49,154 nt of DNA, from assembly GCA_044353905.1 (NCBI GenBank), contig JBILBA010000007.1:1-49154 (forward strand). Direction: 5' to 3'. The translations under genes and the position numbers were made by a program. Numbering within the stretch: the first letter of the stretch is position 1; each line of letters opens with the position of its first letter. Under the pieces are notes generated by a model. The model worked only from the letters and a program-made list of their open reading frames with translations. It was not told where the DNA came from and searched no databases. Shown piece by piece: positions 32,534 to 41,677 of the stretch. The stretch comes from MWH-TA3 sp044353905 (GTDB lineage: Bacteria > Actinomycetota > Actinomycetes > Actinomycetales > Microbacteriaceae).

Positions 32534-34108
32534 CTAGTGAAAAAAGTGTCGCTCGTTGGTGAAATACATCGTGACGCCTGCAGCGGTCGCGGCGGCGAGT
32601 ACCTCTTCGTCGCGCACTGATCCGCCGGGTTGAACTATCGCGGTGACGCCCGCATCGAGCAAGACCTGGAGTCCGTCGGCGAAGGGGAAGAATGCGTCGC
32701 TGGCCGCGACACTTCCGCTCGCTCGGTCGCCAGCTCTGGTCACTGCCAGGTGGCACGAGTCGACGCGATTGACCTGACCCATGCCGATCCCAACCGAAGC
32801 GCCGTCTTTGGCCAGCAGGATGGCGTTCGATTTCACCGCACGGCAGGCTCGCCACGCAAATTCGAGATCCGCCAGAGTGGCCGCGTCCGCCGGTTCGCCC
32901 GTGACGAGCGTCCATTCGACTGCCGGGGCGAAGAAGCGATCAACGTCTTGGACGAGAAACCCGCCCGAGACCTGCCGCACTTCGCGTTCTGTTGGGGCAA
33001 ACCCTTCAGGGAGCGCCAGCAGCCGAAGGTTCTTCTTCGTCGTGAGGATGGCGAGCGCGTCCGCGTCAAAACCGGGGGCGACAATCACCTCGGTAAACAC
33101 GTCGACGATTGATTCCGCCGCAGCTTTGCTGATCGCTCGGTTCGACGCGATCACACCACCGAAGGCCGAGACGGGGTCGCAGGCATGAGCGCGGGCGTGG
33201 GCCTCGGCGATGGTCGATCCGACAGCGATTCCGCAGGGGTTCGCGTGCTTGACGATGGCGACGGCTGGTTCGGCGTGGTCAAAAGCCGCACGAACGGCCG
33301 CGTCCGCGTCCACAAAGTTGTTGTACGACATCGCTTTGCCGTGCAGTTGTGTCGCCTGCGCGATTCCCGCGCCACCGTGGACGCCAAAGACCGCCCCGGC
33401 CTGATGGGAATTCTCGCCGTATCGCAGAGTGTCGAGCTTTTCCGCAGCGATTCGAAGAGCCGGGGCGAAACCCGATTCGTCGTGCGGGTATTCGTTCTGC
33501 ATCCACGTCGCAACAGCCGAGTCATACCCCGCGGTGTGAGCGAACGCGCGCCCGGCGAGAACTCGGCGTTGCTCGAGAGTTGTCCCGCCAACGGCCACAG
33601 CGTCGATGACTTCGGCGTAGTCGCTCGGGTCAACGACGATAGCAACGTTGTGGTGGTTCTTGGCCGCCGCTCGAACCATGGCCGGACCGCCAATGTCGAT
33701 GTTTTCGACGATGACGGTCGGGCCGGCACCGCTCGCGACCGTTGCAGCAAATGGATACAGGTTGACAACAATGAGCTCGAACGGCTCGATTCCCATTTCC
33801 GCGAGTTGGGTGACATGAGAGTCGTACCGAAGGTCCGCGAGTATCCCCGCGTGAATCGATGGGTGCAGTGTCTTGACACGACCGTCCAGTGATTCGGGAA
33901 AGCCCGTGACCTCGCTGACTTCCGTGGCATCGAAACCCGCGTCACGAATCGTCTGACACGTCGACCCCGTTGACACCAACTCGACACCGGCCGCCGAGAG
34001 TGCGCCCGCGAGCGCAAGGAGGTCCGTCTTGTCGCTCACCGAAATGAGTGCGCGACGAATCCGAATGCGATCCAGGGAACGATCGGGGGCGGGAAGCGCG
34101 GAAACCAT
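32534..34108 (-). CDS. purH: bifunctional AICAR transformylase / IMP cyclohydrolase
   Basis: Last two steps of IMP synthesis. 524 aa. N-terminal cyclohydrolase (MGS-like) at about 16-160 with ALISVSDKTDL, STGST, GRVKTLHP and NLYPF. C-terminal transformylase with LRYGENSHQAG, KHANPCGIA and SDAFFPFADG. It needs 10-formyl-THF, which FolD supplies. The ATG shares one base with the purN stop (TGATG), and GGAGAA at the purN end serves as its ribosome binding site. No convincing terminator after it: only a 5-bp stem overlapping the stop. Confidence 0.95.
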   Translation of the reverse strand: MVSALPAPDRSLDRIRIRRALISVSDKTDLLALAGALSAAGVELVSTGSTCQTIRDAGFDATEVSEVTGFPESLDGRVKTLHPSIHAGILADLRYDSHVTQLAEMGIEPFELIVVNLYPFAATVASGAGPTVIVENIDIGGPAMVRAAAKNHHNVAIVVDPSDYAEVIDAVAVGGTTLEQRRVLAGRAFAHTAGYDSAVATWMQNEYPHDESGFAPALRIAAEKLDTLRYGENSHQAGAVFGVHGGAGIAQATQLHGKAMSYNNFVDADAAVRAAFDHAEPAVAIVKHANPCGIAVGSTIAEAHARAHACDPVSAFGGVIASNRAISKAAAESIVDVFTEVIVAPGFDADALAILTTKKNLRLLALPEGFAPTEREVRQVSGGFLVQDVDRFFAPAVEWTLVTGEPADAATLADLEFAWRACRAVKSNAILLAKDGASVGIGMGQVNRVDSCHLAVTRAGDRASGSVAASDAFFPFADGLQVLLDAGVTAIVQPGGSVRDEEVLAAATAAGVTMYFTNERHFFH

Positions 34109-34692
34109 CAGTTCTCCTCAATCGCAGTTTCGCGGTTCGCGATGTCGCGAACCACGTCAGCGAGCAACTCGCGCTCAACAATCTTGATTCGGTCGTGCAG
34201 GGTCGATTCCGTATCCCCGTCCATGACGGGAACGCGGCGCTGAGCCAGTATCGGGCCGGTGTCGACTCCGTCGTCCACGACGATCACGCTCGCGCCGGTC
34301 TCGGTGACTCCCGCCTCGAACGCGTCTCGGACCGCGTGGGCTCCGGGGAATTCGGGCAGAAGAGCGGGATGCGTATTCAGAATCATGGGGGCGAATCGGC
34401 GCACGAACGCTGGAGGCACGAGCCGCTGGAAGCCCGAGAGAATCACGAGGTCTGGCGTGAACTCGTCAATCCGGTCACCGAGTCGAGAGCCCCACGCATC
34501 ACGCTCGCCACCGGGTTCGAAAGGCTCAACGAAGGTGGGGATGTCGTAGTACCGCGCGTGATTCAACCCAGATGCGTCCACGTCGGCGCCGACCGCGACG
34601 ACGGTCGCGGGGATCGTTCCCTCTGCACAGGAATCGAGGAATGCGCGCAGATTCGACCCCTGACCCGAGATGAGAACCACGACGCGCCCCAT
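34108..34692 (-). CDS. purN: phosphoribosylglycinamide formyltransferase
   Basis: Third step of IMP synthesis, using 10-formyl-THF. 194 aa. VVVLISGQGSNLRAF at the N-terminus binds phosphate; the active site is HPALLPEFPGAHAV (His and the Asn of MILNTHPAL) with the late Asp in VVDDGVDTGPI. ATG 34692 follows a TAAACT box by 6 bases, with no Shine-Dalgarno, so the purN-purH message is leaderless. Upstream is the PerM-like gene, then sucCD. Confidence 0.94.
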   Translation of the reverse strand: MGRVVVLISGQGSNLRAFLDSCAEGTIPATVVAVGADVDASGLNHARYYDIPTFVEPFEPGGERDAWGSRLGDRIDEFTPDLVILSGFQRLVPPAFVRRFAPMILNTHPALLPEFPGAHAVRDAFEAGVTETGASVIVVDDGVDTGPILAQRRVPVMDGDTESTLHDRIKIVERELLADVVRDIANRETAIEEN

Positions 34693-34698
34693 GTGTTC

Positions 34699-34704
34699 AG
34701 TTTA
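34699..34704 (-). promoter_or_regulatory. -10 box of leaderless purN-purH promoter
   Basis: TAAACT on the minus strand, 6 bases before ATG 34692, in the 38-base gap after the PerM-like gene. Confidence 0.55.
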
Positions 34705-34730
34705 CCGACGGGCGCATGACGGATTTCTGA

Positions 34731-35945
34731 CTAAATGAAGCGCATCGCCTTCGAATCGCGAACCAGTTTCCCGAGGAACAGTCCCGCGAGCGATCCGGCA
34801 AACACCCCGCCCGCGAGGACGAGACCGACGGCGATGGGGTCGATTCCGACCTGCGCGAATCGACCCGGTCCGGCCGAACCCGTCGCGTACGAACCGACCA
34901 GGACGGTTGTCAGCGCGATGGCTGCCGCTGTGATCGCAGCGGTGACGACAACACGACCGAGATCGGCAAGGTCCCCCGGGTTGAAAATCTGACCGCGCGA
35001 GCGAAGTTCGACGGCGAATCGAGTCGCGGCGATGAAGGCAAGAACCGCGGGAAGCACAGTGACCCACTCGCCGAGGGAGTTCGACTGGGGGATGGCCCCC
35101 AACAGTGGGATTGCGGGCACAGCGCCAACCGTGGTCGCAAACGGCGACACAATCGCACCGATTCCCAAGGAGAATCCCGGGCCGGCGATCCACGAAATCA
35201 TCCAGACCAGCGCGACCGGAATCAACGCGAGTTGAGCGACGGTGATCACCAGTCCACCGAGGATTCCGGAGTGAAGCGCTTCGTACAATGCGATTTCGGT
35301 CGAAAACCCGAGGACAATCAGCACCACAAGGGCGATTGATGCGATGGCCGCGAGCCCCGCCAATGTGGCGCCCGCGATGCGCAGTGCGGTGCCAATCACG
35401 TCACGCCACGCGCTCGGGATCTCGGGAATCAGTGCGCGCGACGACCGATCGTCTTCCCACGGCTTCCAGCCGATGACAAGGCCAAGGACGAACGGCGCGA
35501 GAACCCGGGCGGTGCCCGAGGCAACGTCGAGTTGAACGAGCGAACTCTGACCACTCAACAACGCAAGTACAACAATGACGCCGGTGAAGAAAACCAACAA
35601 ACCGACGACGAGGGTCGCATCTCCAGAACCGGCGAGCCGCCGACCGGCACGGCGACCGAGAAGTGCCGTCAATATGGCGAACGCGAACGGGGCGAGCGTA
35701 AGGTCGAAAGTTGCCAAGTCGTTCGCCAGCACCGCCGACGCATCTCCGAGCGAGACGCTCAATGGGACGCCGTGCCCCAACGCCCACGCCTGAACCGCCA
35801 GTTGCCAGATTGCGACGGGCGTCGAGTTGACACCCGTGAGCGATGCCCATCCGATGATGCCGAACACGAACGGCAGGAAAATTCCGAGCCCAACGACGAA
35901 CGACGCCTGAAGAAGCGTGAAGAGGACGACGAGCCCGCGAGGCAC
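34731..35945 (-). CDS. DUF6350 / PerM-like integral membrane protein
   Basis: About 404 aa with some ten hydrophobic segments, no enzyme motif. In Mycobacterium tuberculosis the gene order sucC-sucD-...-Rv0955-purN-purH places PerM (Rv0955), linked to cell division and persistence, at this same spot; the placement and all-membrane nature support homology here, though the sequence itself was not aligned. The open frame runs to 36134, but that extension is an Arg-rich shadow of sucD; GTG 35945, one base after the sucD stop, starts a sensible membrane protein (PRGLVVLFTLLQASF). The C-terminus LGKLVRDSKAMRFI is polar. Confidence 0.75.
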   Translation of the reverse strand: MPRGLVVLFTLLQASFVVGLGIFLPFVFGIIGWASLTGVNSTPVAIWQLAVQAWALGHGVPLSVSLGDASAVLANDLATFDLTLAPFAFAILTALLGRRAGRRLAGSGDATLVVGLLVFFTGVIVVLALLSGQSSLVQLDVASGTARVLAPFVLGLVIGWKPWEDDRSSRALIPEIPSAWRDVIGTALRIAGATLAGLAAIASIALVVLIVLGFSTEIALYEALHSGILGGLVITVAQLALIPVALVWMISWIAGPGFSLGIGAIVSPFATTVGAVPAIPLLGAIPQSNSLGEWVTVLPAVLAFIAATRFAVELRSRGQIFNPGDLADLGRVVVTAAITAAAIALTTVLVGSYATGSAGPGRFAQVGIDPIAVGLVLAGGVFAGSLAGLFLGKLVRDSKAMRFI

Positions 35946-35946
35946 G

Positions 35947-36831
35947 TTACAGGGCCGCGATGACCTCGCGCATGAGCTGCGCGGTTTCGCTCGGGGTCTT
36001 ACCAACGCGAACTCCGGCGGCCTCGAGGGCCTCCTTTTTCGCTTGAGCAGTTCCCGACGATCCAGACACAATCGCGCCAGCGTGACCCATGGTCTTGCCC
36101 TCGGGTGCGGTGAATCCCGCGACGTAACCAACAACGGGCTTGGTTACGTTCGCACGAATGTAATCCGCCGCGCGCTCTTCGGCGTCACCACCGATTTCGC
36201 CAATCATGACGATTGCCTTGGTGTCAGGGTCAGCCTCGAATGCGGCGAGCGCATCGATGTGAGTTGTGCCGACAATCGGGTCTCCGCCGATACCGATGGC
36301 GGTCGAGAAACCGATGTCGCGAAGTTCGAACATCATTTGGTACGTGAGCGTTCCCGACTTCGACACGAGTCCGATCGGTCCCGCCCCCGTGATGGTCGCG
36401 GGGGTGATTCCCGCGAGAGCCTCGCCCGGCGTGATGATGCCCGGGCAGTTCGGTCCGATGATGCGGCTCGTACCCTTCGACGCGGCGTACGCCCAAAACT
36501 CTGCGGTGTCCTGCACGGGGATGCCCTCGGTGATTACGACGATGAGCGGCATCGCCGCGTCAATCGCCTCCATGACCGCGTCCTTAGCGAATGCGGGCGG
36601 AACGAACACAACCGAAACGTCTGCGCCAGTTTCGGACATTGCTTCAGAAACGGTTCCGAAGACGGGAAGTGTGACATCTCCGTGCTCGACGGTTGTTCCC
36701 GCCTTGCGGGCATTAACACCACCGACGACCTGGGTGCCGGCCTTGAGCATCAAGGCAGTGTGCTTGGAGCCCTCGCCGCCGGTGATGCCCTGAACGATGA
36801 CGCGCGAATCCTTGGTGAGGAAAATCGACAT
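35947..36831 (-). CDS. sucD: succinyl-CoA synthetase alpha subunit
   Basis: Binds CoA and carries the phosphorylated His. 294 aa. CoA-binding VQGITGGEGSKHT at the N-terminus, GPNCPGIITPGEA, then SKSGTLTYQ, and the active-site His in GKTMGHAGAIV near 245. The usual FQGKxGTFH start reads VQGITGGEGSKH, as in other Actinobacteria. It follows sucC by 11 bases and precedes the PerM-like gene by 1. Confidence 0.95.
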   Translation of the reverse strand: MSIFLTKDSRVIVQGITGGEGSKHTALMLKAGTQVVGGVNARKAGTTVEHGDVTLPVFGTVSEAMSETGADVSVVFVPPAFAKDAVMEAIDAAMPLIVVITEGIPVQDTAEFWAYAASKGTSRIIGPNCPGIITPGEALAGITPATITGAGPIGLVSKSGTLTYQMMFELRDIGFSTAIGIGGDPIVGTTHIDALAAFEADPDTKAIVMIGEIGGDAEERAADYIRANVTKPVVGYVAGFTAPEGKTMGHAGAIVSGSSGTAQAKKEALEAAGVRVGKTPSETAQLMREVIAAL

Positions 36832-36842
36832 TCTTCTAATCC

Positions 36843-38012
36843 TTACTTCGCTGCGAGGGCGGCGGCGCGATCGGCGCCGTCGTCCATCGTGGTGGCCAGG
36901 GTGACGAGCGGGTGGTTGGCGGCGGCGAGAATCTCGCGGCCCTTGTCGACGCTGTTTCCGTCGAGACGGACAACGAGCGGCTTCGTCGCTTTATCGCCCA
37001 GCATCTCGAGGGCGGCGACGATTCCGTTTGCGACGGCGTCACACGCGGTGATTCCGCCGAACACATTCACGAACACGCTCTTGACCTGTGGGTCGCCGAG
37101 GATGACCGAGAGACCAGCGGCCATGACCTCAGCCGAGGCCCCGCCGCCGATGTCCAAAAAGTTGGCTGGCTTGACGCCACCGTAGTTTTCGCCCGCGTAC
37201 GCGACAACGTCGAGCGTCGACATGACGAGTCCTGCACCGTTTCCGATGATTCCGACTTCACCGTCGAGTTTCACGTAGTTGAGGTCGTGCTCTTTCGCCT
37301 TCGCTTCGAGCGGGTCCGTCGCGGCCTTGTCCTCAAGTGCGGCGTGGTCGGGCTGACGGAACTCGGCGTTCGCATCCAGGGTGACCTTGCCGTCCAACGC
37401 GAGAATCCTGCCGTCGTCGGTCAAGACAAGCGGGTTGACTTCGACCAGGGTGGTGTCTTCCGACGTGAACACGCCATACAACTGCACGAACACCGGAGCA
37501 ACTTTGTCGACGAGTTCAGCGGGGAACTTCGCGGCTACGGCGATTTCTTTCGCCTTCGCGAGGGTGATGCCCTCGTTGGGGTTGACGTTGATGCGAGCAA
37601 GTGCGTCGGGGCGTTCAACCGCCAACTGTTCGATGTCCATGCCACCTTCGTAGGAGCAGAGGCAAAGGTACGAGCGGTTTGCGCGGTCGAGCAAAACCGA
37701 GAAGTAATACTCCTGCGCGATCGCAGCACCTTCGGCGACCATGACGCGCTTGACGACGTGACCCTTGATGTCGAGACCGAGAATTGCCTTCGCCGCCTCG
37801 AACGCGTCGTCGGGAGTCTTGGCGACCTTGACGCCGCCCGCTTTGCCGCGGCCACCGGTCTTGACCTGCGCCTTGACGACCGTGAGTCCACCGATTGTGG
37901 AGGCGGCCGCACGGGCTTCTTCCGGGGTGTCAGCGACGATTCCCTGAAGAACGGGAACGCCGTGCTTTTCGAACATGTCACGCGCTTGATACTCGTAAAG
38001 ATCCACTGTCAT
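36843..38012 (-). CDS. sucC: succinyl-CoA synthetase beta subunit
   Basis: Nucleotide-binding ATP-grasp subunit; forms succinate and ATP or GTP from succinyl-CoA. 389 aa. YEYQARDMFEKHGVPVLQG at the start, VVKAQVKTGGRGKAGGVK in the ATP-grasp part, and NFLDIGGGA with NVFGGITACDAVANGI in the C-terminal ligase domain. ATG 38012 is taken; a GTG 6 bases inside is an alternative because no clear ribosome binding site lies before the ATG. A TAGGCT box at 38067-38072 is a possible -10, giving a leader of about 50 bases. Confidence 0.94.
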   Translation of the reverse strand: MTVDLYEYQARDMFEKHGVPVLQGIVADTPEEARAAASTIGGLTVVKAQVKTGGRGKAGGVKVAKTPDDAFEAAKAILGLDIKGHVVKRVMVAEGAAIAQEYYFSVLLDRANRSYLCLCSYEGGMDIEQLAVERPDALARINVNPNEGITLAKAKEIAVAAKFPAELVDKVAPVFVQLYGVFTSEDTTLVEVNPLVLTDDGRILALDGKVTLDANAEFRQPDHAALEDKAATDPLEAKAKEHDLNYVKLDGEVGIIGNGAGLVMSTLDVVAYAGENYGGVKPANFLDIGGGASAEVMAAGLSVILGDPQVKSVFVNVFGGITACDAVANGIVAALEMLGDKATKPLVVRLDGNSVDKGREILAAANHPLVTLATTMDDGADRAAALAAK

Positions 38013-38066
38013 CCAATCGACGAAAATCCTGAAAAGTCGGGGCTGACTGCCTCTCGACCGTGTTCC

Positions 38067-38072
38067 AGCCTA
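38067..38072 (-). promoter_or_regulatory. putative -10 box of the sucC-sucD operon
   Basis: TAGGCT on the minus strand in the 100-base gap between the helicase gene and sucC. No -35 match. Confidence 0.4.
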
Positions 38073-38112
38073 CCGTTCGACATCGAGCCGACCGACCGCA
38101 CAGAACGCGTGT

Positions 38113-40413
38113 TTACAGCTTGGTGATGGGCGCAATCTTGATGAGCAGTTTCTTTTTGCCCACCTCGTCAAATATGACTTCCGCGATGCGCTTTGCGCCC
38201 TCGCCCGTGACCGCGACAACTCGGCCCTCGCCGAAATCGTCGTGCGTGATGCGGTCACCCGTGACGAGTTCGAGTCCCGAGTTGTCGCGAACCTCGCGCG
38301 TAATGGCCCCGGTCCACTCGGTGCGAGGTTTCGGCGGTGCGTCCCACGAGCGTTTTTCAAAGGAAGGCGACAGCGATCGGCGGCCCGATTCGCGCCAGTC
38401 AACCAACGAGTCGGGGATTTCCGCGAGGAATCGGCTTGGCATGCACGACGCGATTTCACCGAACGTCGCTCGTGACGTTGCAAGCGACAGGTGCAACTTC
38501 TTTTTCGCCCGCGTGATGCCGACATAGAACAGGCGGCGTTCTTCTTGAATTCCGCCAGCCTCGGCGACCGAAATGCGGTGGGGCAAAATTTCTTCTTCGA
38601 TGCCCGTGATGAACACCGCGTCGAATTCCAGACCCTTCGCCGTGTGCAGTGTCATGAGGCTGACGGTTCCCGATTCGTCATCGAGGTCGTCCGCGGCGGA
38701 CGACAGGGCGACCTCGGTGAGGAAGTCGATCAGGGTCCCCTCGGGGGACTTGACCTGGAATTCGCGAGTGAGTCCGACGAGTTCCTCGACGTTCTCGGCG
38801 CGCGCGTTTTCTTGCGGGTCGCGGCTTTCCTTCAAGAGGATGAGGTAGCCCGTCGCCTCGAGCAACGCGATGAGCACGTCGACGACCTTTGCGGTCGCGA
38901 CGGTGTCGGAAATACGGTCAAGCGCGTTGACGAATTCGCGAACGGTCGCGGTGGCCCTCGCGGCGACCCCAACGGATTCGATTTGTCGCATCGCGTCGCG
39001 GAACGAAATCTGGTTGTCGTCGGCGAACCGCTGAATCGCCGATTCCGTGACATCGCCGATTCCGCGCTTGGGCGTATTGAGAATGCGGCGGTGAGCGAGT
39101 CCATCGTCGGGGTTAGCGACGGCGGCAAGATACGCGAGGACGTCCTTGATTTCCATGCGCTCGTAGAACTTGGTTCCACCGATGAGTCGGTAGGGAACGC
39201 CCGACCGCATAAGCACGTCTTCCAAGGCGCGCGTCTGAGCGTTCGTTCGATAGAACACCGCAACATCGCGATATGCCATCCCGCCGGTGTGCAAATTGTC
39301 GATTTCGTCGGCGACGAACTGGGCCTCGTCGTGTTGGGTCACGCCGGTGAAGCCCGTGATGCGCTCGCCCGGTCCGCGATCCGAGAAGAGGCGCTTGCTC
39401 ATCGACGTATCGAAGTTGTTGCCGATGACGGCGTTTGCCGCGTCGAGGATGTTCTGTGTCGAACGGTAGTTCTGTTCCAGTACGACGACATCGGTGCCGG
39501 GGAAATCCTGGCGGAATTCGAGGATGTTGCGGATGTCCGCACCGCGGAACGCATAGATCGACTGGTCGGAATCGCCAACGACCGTCAGGGTCGCCGCATC
39601 GATGCCGCCCTCGGTGTTGTAGAGCACCGGCGGGGTTTCGACCGGCACGTGCTCGGGCTTCACCGGTCGTGTGAGTTCATGAATCAGTTCGTACTGCGCC
39701 TTGTTGGTGTCTTGGTACTCGTCCACAAACACGTGGCGGAATCGACGCTGATACAGAGCTCGAACCTCGGGGAACGCGCGGAACAAAAACACGGTCTGGC
39801 CGATCAGGTCGTCGAAGTCGAATGCGTTCGCGCGTCGCAGTTCCTGGGTGTAACGGCGGAAGACTTCGAGGAACATCATTTCGTTCGGGTCGTTCGGGTT
39901 CGCTTGGCTCGCGAAGCCGTCGACGTCGATCAATTCGTTCTTGAGGCGGGACATTTTTGACAGCACACCACCGGGCGTGAGCCCCATCGAGTCCGCTTCG
40001 AATTCTTTGAGGATTCGCTTGACGAGCGACTTCGAATCCGCCGAGTCGTAAATCGTGAACGCCTGAGGGAACCCGAATCGTTCGGCTTCGTTGCGAAGAA
40101 TTCGCACACACGCCGAGTGGAATGTCGAAATCCACATGCCCCGAGATTCGTCGCCGATGTACATCGCGATGCGCTCGCGCATTTCCGCGGCCGCCTTGTT
40201 CGTGAACGTGATCGCAAGAATCTGGCTCGGCCAGGCTTCACGGTTCTTCAGCAAGAGTGCGATGCGGCGCGTGAGGACAGCTGTCTTGCCTGACCCCGCC
40301 CCCGCCACGATGAGCAGAGCCGGCCCGCGGTGAGCGACGGCGTGCGCTTGTTGGGGGTTCAGCCCCTCGAGGAGCGGATCGTTGGGATCGAGTGCGGCGG
40401 GAGAGTTCGACAT
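38113..40413 (-). CDS. pcrA: UvrD/PcrA-type superfamily 1 DNA helicase
   Basis: 3'-5' DNA helicase for repair and replication restart. 766 aa. Motif Q/I: LNPQQAHAV and AGAGSGKTAVLTRRIA; Ia ITFTNKAAAEMRERI; II VFVDEYQDTNKAQYEL; III VGDSDQSIYAFRGA; IV LEQNYRSTQNIL; V/VI VSLMTLHTAKGLEFDAVFI and EERRLFYVGITRAKKKL. The C-terminal region (TGDRITHDDFGEGRVVAV) is the Tudor-like tail typical of PcrA that contacts RNA polymerase, which favours PcrA over UvrD proper. A TAAACT box ends 9 bases before ATG 40413. Confidence 0.93.
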   Translation of the reverse strand: MSNSPAALDPNDPLLEGLNPQQAHAVAHRGPALLIVAGAGSGKTAVLTRRIALLLKNREAWPSQILAITFTNKAAAEMRERIAMYIGDESRGMWISTFHSACVRILRNEAERFGFPQAFTIYDSADSKSLVKRILKEFEADSMGLTPGGVLSKMSRLKNELIDVDGFASQANPNDPNEMMFLEVFRRYTQELRRANAFDFDDLIGQTVFLFRAFPEVRALYQRRFRHVFVDEYQDTNKAQYELIHELTRPVKPEHVPVETPPVLYNTEGGIDAATLTVVGDSDQSIYAFRGADIRNILEFRQDFPGTDVVVLEQNYRSTQNILDAANAVIGNNFDTSMSKRLFSDRGPGERITGFTGVTQHDEAQFVADEIDNLHTGGMAYRDVAVFYRTNAQTRALEDVLMRSGVPYRLIGGTKFYERMEIKDVLAYLAAVANPDDGLAHRRILNTPKRGIGDVTESAIQRFADDNQISFRDAMRQIESVGVAARATATVREFVNALDRISDTVATAKVVDVLIALLEATGYLILLKESRDPQENARAENVEELVGLTREFQVKSPEGTLIDFLTEVALSSAADDLDDESGTVSLMTLHTAKGLEFDAVFITGIEEEILPHRISVAEAGGIQEERRLFYVGITRAKKKLHLSLATSRATFGEIASCMPSRFLAEIPDSLVDWRESGRRSLSPSFEKRSWDAPPKPRTEWTGAITREVRDNSGLELVTGDRITHDDFGEGRVVAVTGEGAKRIAEVIFDEVGKKKLLIKIAPITKL

Positions 40414-40422
40414 GTGGACCCA

Positions 40423-40428
40423 AGTTTA
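40423..40428 (-). promoter_or_regulatory. -10 box of pcrA, very short leader
   Basis: TAAACT on the minus strand, 9 bases before ATG 40413; no Shine-Dalgarno. Confidence 0.5.
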
Positions 40429-40461
40429 CGTGCCCTCACCGACAGCGTTGCGAAGGGTGAA

Positions 40462-40467
40462 TAGAGT
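40462..40467 (+). promoter_or_regulatory. -10 box of a leaderless promoter
   Basis: TAGAGT, 6 bases, then GTG 40474. Confidence 0.5.
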
Positions 40468-40473
40468 GACGAC

Positions 40474-40710
40474 GTGACCGAAATCGCGACCGCCCCGCGC
40501 ACCAACCCGACCGCCGTCCTCGCGGTCATTCTCGGTGCACTGATGTCACCGATGGCGCTTCCGCTCGGGTGGTTCGCCCGCGAGCAGATTCGCCGCTCAC
40601 GCGAGAACGGCGAGCGCCTGTGCACGATCGCAATGGCTCTCGGAGTCGTCGGAACCGTGGTGTGGATTGTCGGTGGCGTGATGTTGTATCTGTGGTGGTC
40701 GACGCTCTAA
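40474..40710 (+). CDS. small DUF4190-like membrane protein
   Basis: 78 aa with two hydrophobic segments (about 12-34 and 50-74) split by the polar loop REQIRRSRENGERLC. The pattern NPTAVLAVILGALM, then PLGWFAREQIRRS, then AMALGVVGTV resembles DUF4190 proteins, which have G-x-x-A-x-x-x-I-x-R-S between two helices. Function unknown. GTG 40474 sits 6 bases after TAGAGT. It is divergent from the helicase gene and 71 bases before the BI-1 gene. Confidence 0.65.
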   Translation: MTEIATAPRTNPTAVLAVILGALMSPMALPLGWFAREQIRRSRENGERLCTIAMALGVVGTVVWIVGGVMLYLWWSTL

Positions 40711-40740
40711 CCTCTCAGGCTTTTCTTAGGTTTCTCACTC

Positions 40741-40746
40741 TAGAAT
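40741..40746 (+). promoter_or_regulatory. putative -10 box of the BI-1 family gene
   Basis: TAGAAT, leading to a leader of about 29 bases that contains the AAAGGAG ribosome binding site before ATG 40782. Confidence 0.5.
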
Positions 40747-40781
40747 TGTCGAGTATTCACCCAGCACTTAAAGGAGTGTCC

Positions 40782-41633
40782 ATGAATTCCAATCCCGCTT
40801 TCTCGCGCAACGCCGCCTTCCGCCCCGGACAGGTGTCGCGTGCCGAACTCGAGGCCATGTACGGCCCGAACGCGTCGAAGACGCCCGTTGCCGCCAAGGA
40901 CGACGCGGCGACTCTCGAGCAGACCTACGACATGCCCGCCGCCACGCCCGGTCAGACCGGACGCATGACGGTCGAGGACACCATCATCAAAACGATCCTC
41001 GCGTTCGCCGTTCTTATCGGTGGTGCCTACATCGGCTGGACCTTCGCGTCCTTCCCCGTCATGATCGTCGGACTCGTCGGTGGACTCGTCCTCGGACTCG
41101 TCAACACCTTCAAGAAGGTTCCGTCGCCCGGCCTCATCATCGCCTATGCGGTTCTTCAAGGAATTTTCGTCGGAGCGATTTCGATGGTCTTCAACTCGAT
41201 GTGGGACGGAATCGTCACTCAGGCGGTCATCGGAACGCTCGGCGTCATCGGCGTGACCCTGTTCCTCTTCCTGAGTGGGCGCTTCCGCTCCTCGGCACGC
41301 ATGACCAAGATCGTGACGGTCGCCATGGTCGGCTACCTCGTCTACCAGGTCGTCAACATGATCCTCATGGCAACCGGCGTGACCGGTGACGCTCAGTTCG
41401 GTTTGAGCTCGGCCAACATCATGGGAATCCCGCTCGGACTCATCATCGGTGTTGTCGTCGTGTTCCTCGCCGCGTATTCGCTCGTGCTCGACTTCGAATC
41501 GATTAAGCTCGGCGCCGAGCGCGGTGTCCCCGCGGTTTACGCCTGGCAGGGCGCTTTCGGCATCCTCGTCACCGTCGTCTGGTTGTACCTCGAAATCCTG
41601 CGAATGATTGCGATCTTCCGCGGTAACGACTAG
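40782..41633 (+). CDS. Bax inhibitor-1 / YccA family membrane protein
   Basis: 283 aa. A soluble N-terminus of about 70 residues (NSNPAFSRNAAF... then TYDMPAATPG), then seven hydrophobic segments from about 68 to 280. YAVLQGIFVGAISMVFN, FLSGRFRSSARMTKIV and FESIKLGAERGVPAVYAWQ are typical of the actinobacterial YccA/BI-1 group, whose members may act as calcium leak channels. The upstream open frame to 40569 is not real: AAAGGAG lies 6 bases before ATG 40782. It ends at a strong bidirectional terminator shared with guaA. Confidence 0.9.
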   Translation: MNSNPAFSRNAAFRPGQVSRAELEAMYGPNASKTPVAAKDDAATLEQTYDMPAATPGQTGRMTVEDTIIKTILAFAVLIGGAYIGWTFASFPVMIVGLVGGLVLGLVNTFKKVPSPGLIIAYAVLQGIFVGAISMVFNSMWDGIVTQAVIGTLGVIGVTLFLFLSGRFRSSARMTKIVTVAMVGYLVYQVVNMILMATGVTGDAQFGLSSANIMGIPLGLIIGVVVVFLAAYSLVLDFESIKLGAERGVPAVYAWQGAFGILVTVVWLYLEILRMIAIFRGND

Positions 41634-41647
41634 TCACCCTTTCACGG

Positions 41648-41676
41648 AAAAGGCGCCGAGCAATCGACGCCTTTTT
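41648..41676. terminator. bidirectional Rho-independent terminator
   Basis: AAAAGGCG (41648-41655) pairs with CGCCTTTT (41668-41675) around a 12-base loop, with T-rich sequence after it on the plus strand and TTTTCC on the minus strand. It lies between the BI-1 gene stop (41633) and the guaA stop (41678) and can end both convergent transcripts. Confidence 0.85.
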
Positions 41677-41677
41677 C

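Noticed and set aside
35917..37185. 422-codon plus-strand frame opposite sucD and sucC
   Set aside because: Both sucC and sucD are certain on the minus strand; the frame crosses their junction and has no motif.
38491..39960. 489-codon open frame on the plus strand opposite the helicase gene
   Set aside because: It is the antisense shadow of pcrA; its translation has no domain and the helicase motifs on the other strand are unambiguous. Long antisense frames are expected in GC-rich genes.
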